From the NCBI GenBank assembly GCA_037892935.1, contig JAYXKI010000005.1:1364001-1428000 (forward strand): 64,000 nt of DNA, in the 5' to 3' direction. This DNA is from Phlebopus portentosus (lineage: Eukaryota > Basidiomycota > Agaricomycetes > Boletales > Boletinellaceae). The position numbers were made by a program, and so were the translations under genes. The notes below the pieces were generated by a model. That model searched no databases. It was not told where the DNA came from and saw nothing but the letters and a program-made list of their open reading frames with translations. Shown piece by piece: positions 61,097-64,000 of this stretch (positions are counted from its first letter, which is position 1; the number at the start of each line of letters is the position of its first letter).

Positions 61097-61853
61097 GACG
61101 TGTAGATAGGATGGAATAGTGGGGAGAATTCGGTAAGAAGAGACAGCGCATCTGCCAGCTGGATGACGCATGCGTTAATCGAGATCCAGTGAATAGTCAT
61201 TGAACGATTTACTTCTTTACCCGAACCTCTTGTACGCCGGAACTCGGCGAGCTTCTGAAATTGCTCTGCGCATTTCGTTGCGTCTCCGCTGACTTCAAGT
61301 GAATTTCCGATTGCTAATCGGGCACACCTTTTTGCGAACATATCTATCAGAATCATTAGGGTTTCTGCATATTCATCCCAGCGTTCGGTCTGTGCGTAGA
61401 ACTTAGCAAGGCCCTGTGGAGTAACTCTCAGATCACATATTGGTTGTCAAGTCGATATGGTACGAACCTGCCAAGCTAAGACCTGATCAGGCTGCGCCTT
61501 TGTCGCTCACAAATACGCCTTGAAGCATCGTGAGCACCTACATGCACGCGATGTAAGTAAGTACTACCAAAAACTACTTGCTCGCTTTAATGGAATTGCT
61601 GCAGTTCAAGAAGGGCAAGACCCAGCAACATATTTCATAAGGAATACGCAACTCAATCAGTAACACAATTCAGAAATATGTGCTATGAAGCTCAAGCAAA
61701 TGGCCAGAGATTCAGGAGAGCGTAATACTTACGCGTTGCAATTGTCCGAATCATAAGAAATGTCCTCTTCTGCTGCATCGCACGCCTTCGCGAAATCTTT
61801 CTTTCCTATTAGCTCTCTCGTGGATTTCAGCTTGGATTTGACGAATGTCGACA
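60940..61853 (-). pseudogene. SKI3: SKI3 (superkiller TPR protein) N-terminal fragment
   Basis: On the - strand, ATG at 61853 opens MSTFVKSKLKSTRELIGKKD with TPR-like continuation (FAKACDAAEEDISYDSDN), then an intron, then LLGLALLELQQFH followed by a stop (61587-61589). A further piece contains an in-frame TGA (61507-61509) before ATKAQPDQVLAW. Next come GLAKFYAQTERWDEYAETLM, CAEQFQKLAEFRRTRGSG and DALSLLTEFSPLFHP. All of this matches the order of the Ski3 N-terminus as I remember it, yet the copy covers only ~200 of ~1,400 residues and is broken by stops. Ski3 scaffolds the Ski helicase feeding the cytoplasmic exosome. Flanked by direct repeats, this looks like a captured or duplicated gene fragment. 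Confidence 0.7.
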
Positions 61854-61966
61854 TGGTGCATACTCAAGTTGTAACAAGTCCTACCTTCGGAAAGTAGAAT
61901 TTGAATGTCAGTTCATGATTACATAAGCGCACCTGGAATGGATGTAAGTACAGAGCAACGGTTCAA

Positions 61967-62216
61967 CAGGAAACTCCTAATGGGCCGAGTTCACTTATAC
62001 AAATCAAGTGGATACGCCCACTCCAGATCTTAAAGTGCCGAATGTTTTACAAACATTGATAACCGCAGATCATCTGTATTATAACAAAAACGCTAATGAC
62101 AAAAACCAAACGGTAAAAGTGACGATATGTGCTTTAGCGAGAGAAATGGTAAGTTTAGTAATTCAGAACTTTAAAGTATTAGAATTACCGTACGATAAGT
62201 GAGAGGTGGACAGTAA
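61967..62216 (+). repeat. Direct repeat, right copy
   Basis: Partner of the repeat at 60870-61096. It contains an open + strand frame of about 75 codons (EFTYTNQVDTPTPDLK ... FKVLELPYDK, stop at 62200-62202) that matches no family I know. The left copy has the same frame broken. Confidence 0.75.
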
Positions 62217-62244
62217 TTGTATAATCTAGTTAGAATGATGGACC

Positions 62245-64000
62245 TTAGTGTATATCTGCCTGGACTGAAGCAGGAAGGGAGGTCGAGTCCTTTTCTTGTT
62301 TTGGAGCCCGCTCGAAGTTTCGCTGCAATGAATAATTCTTTACAACTAGGACTATCAAGAAAAATCGAAGCCTCGTAAGAGGTATCTGGCAGTAATGAGA
62401 TTTAAACTTACAAAGAAGCAGTGCAACAGAGGACATAGGCGTCCAGACGATAAAGATCGTTGCGATGCTACGCGTGAAGGCATGGCTGACTTGCTGGCGT
62501 AGCGAATCGGGTTGGATTTGCTGTATGGTTGTGTAATCCAGAAGACCTGAGCCCAGAGAAGAAGAGAGTCCGCCGATCTTCGCGAGCCGCTTTGAAAGTT
62601 CTGACTGGAAAATCGTATTTCCAACCGAAATACCAACGGTCCCGCCCAAAGTCCTGAGAAGCAAGAGGTGAAAGATTCAAGAGATGGTCTGGGGTTATAA
62701 CCGAACTAACCCGAACTTACCGGAGAAGACCAACTGTCGCTGTGCTAGTCGGCATGTCTTTAAGGGGCATGGCCGCCTGCACAACAATGAGAGGAGCTTG
62801 GAAAAGGAACCCGACGCCAATGCCCACAACAAGAAGCCACAGTTCCTGTTTTGCTGTGCTCGTGTTTTCGTCGAGCATAATAAGAAGACCGGTTCCAAGA
62901 GTCATGATGGCAGAGCCAGCCCACAGGATAGGACGATAAAGGCCCGTCTTCGATAAGACGATACCGGTAACGATTGAGGTCACCGCGCCACCAATGGAGA
63001 GTGGCATCTGACGGATACCGGCCATCGTTGCACTCGAACCAAGAACCTGGAAGTAAAGAGGAGTATAGTAACTCGCCCCAAAGAACACGAACGTGTGAAG
63101 AAATGTTCCGATACAACAGGCGGCGGTCGTGCGAGTCTTAAAAAGTCTAGGTGGTATAATAGGATTCCTCTTCGTGAGGACGCCGTTCACCACGCCGGCG
63201 GTGAGGAGAACAATCCCGATTATAAGCGGTGCGAGCGTTTCTGGAGCACGCCAGCCGTCTGCAGCCGTATTGGCGTCCTCAAGGCCAAACAGGAACAATA
63301 TGACTCCGGCAGTGAGCAGGAATAAGCCCAGGAAGTCGAATGTCGACACGACATCACGTACTGTCCGTTTACTTACTGGCTTGAGATGCAGAAAGAAAAA
63401 TAACGAGACCATCGAAATCCCGCCAAGCGGGAGGTTAATCCAGAAGCACCACCGCCAGCTCGCGTGGTCCGTAAGGATACCGCCTACAAGAGGACCAATG
63501 ATGCTTGCGATTCCCCACGTCGCTCCCAACATACCTCCATATTTGGAACGCTCCTGAAGAGTTGCTACAAGGCGCCCTTAAACCCGTCTTTAAGTAGGAG
63601 ATTGTAAAGCAGACCTACTGATGTCGGACAGCGTTATCATGATCACCTGTAGACTTCCGCCCGCTCCAATTCCTTGAACGCCTCGGCCTGTTGATACTCT
63701 TCAGTCTAACTACAAGTTAACAGCGGCAATACTAATAATCTTACACAGTGCGAGCCAAATAAAGCTTTGCGCGGAACCGGCTAACGCGGAACCCAATAAG
63801 AACGTGGCGATAGAGCCGAACAAAATGGGTTTACGTCCAGTTATGTCCGCAAGTCTCCCATATAGCGGGTTGAAACCTAGTCAGGACCATGAACAAAAAA
63901 AAAGTGAACCCTTGAAAAACAATGCCATACACGCAGACACTGAAAGCAAGCATAAGAAACTTCACGATAAAGACGATAGGGGAAAGACAAACTGAGCATA
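62245..64000 (-). CDS. MFS drug:H+ antiporter, DHA2 (14-TMS) type, 5' end outside the window
   Basis: The gene runs off the right edge, so its N-terminus is missing. Exons read leftwards: 63876-63745, 63687-63619, 63564-62721, 62653-62412 and 62351-62245. Visible: MFS motif A ([16 protein letters not shown]), the motif C-like region [61 protein letters not shown] and about ten further hydrophobic helices, with a short polar tail. DHA2 proteins export drugs, mycotoxins or siderophores. Nothing next to it indicates the substrate: no NRPS or PKS is in view. Whether 63877-64000 holds another exon is unclear. Confidence 0.9.

Noticed and set aside
62245..64000. Secondary-metabolite cluster around the MFS exporter
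   Set aside because: No NRPS, PKS, terpene synthase or tailoring enzyme in view; one transporter and one aminotransferase are not enough.
1..64000. A new defence, mobile or multi-gene system spanning the window
   Set aside because: The genes are well-known housekeeping families on both strands with no conserved functional linkage; only the AlkB-like gene and the SKI3-repeat locus stand out.

Overview
The window is nuclear DNA of a filamentous basidiomycete, most likely a mushroom-forming Agaricomycete. Genes are dense on both strands and cut by many short introns of about 50-80 bp. They include marker families of this group: sphingolipid C9-methyltransferase, a giant TOM1/HUWE1-type HECT ligase, polysaccharide lyase 14 and a fungal EF-hand MscS channel. 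No plasmid, viral, CRISPR or bacterial feature was seen. Exon joins below were worked out by hand from splice sites, reading phase and family motifs.

Layout. 1-7.3 kb: a disordered serine-rich protein (possibly 5'-partial), sphingolipid C9-methyltransferase (-), YIF1 (+) and the PC4-type coactivator SUB1 (-). 7.5-19.6 kb: a single 22-exon gene for a TOM1-type HECT E3 ubiquitin ligase of about 3,630 residues. 20-27.9 kb: a secreted PL14 lyase-like protein (-), the cytosolic Fe-S assembly factor NAR1 (+), an 82-residue Cys-rich protein (-) and a TLG2/syntaxin-16 SNARE (+). 28-32.7 kb: gene-poor, partly AT-rich DNA with a possible structured RNA. 32.7-43.7 kb: an MscS channel (+), an RraA/HMG-aldolase-like protein (+), an FAD oxidoreductase (-) and DNA polymerase kappa (-). 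43.9-54.6 kb: five + strand genes: ATG6/Beclin, glutamate-cysteine ligase, F1 delta subunit, an unknown basic protein and a zinc-ribbon AlkB-like dioxygenase. 54.6-64 kb: a PH/coiled-coil protein (-), a class III aminotransferase (+), a broken SKI3 copy between direct repeats, and a DHA2 drug:H+ antiporter (-) that runs off the right edge.

The genes do not form one pathway. They are mainly housekeeping functions (membrane traffic, autophagy, ubiquitin, Fe-S assembly, glutathione, translesion synthesis, respiration), with accessory content concentrated at the right end. Several neighbours are divergent with start codons only 200-260 bp apart, which suggests shared promoters.

The most consistent anomaly is a set of six otherwise healthy genes, each carrying one apparent missing base. 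Five of the six lie at runs of two to four identical bases. This looks more like assembly or consensus error than biology, and it will mislead automatic gene calling. Other points worth checking are three GC-AG introns, several microexons (4-22 nt), an unusual AlkB architecture, and the SKI3 fragment flanked by direct repeats.
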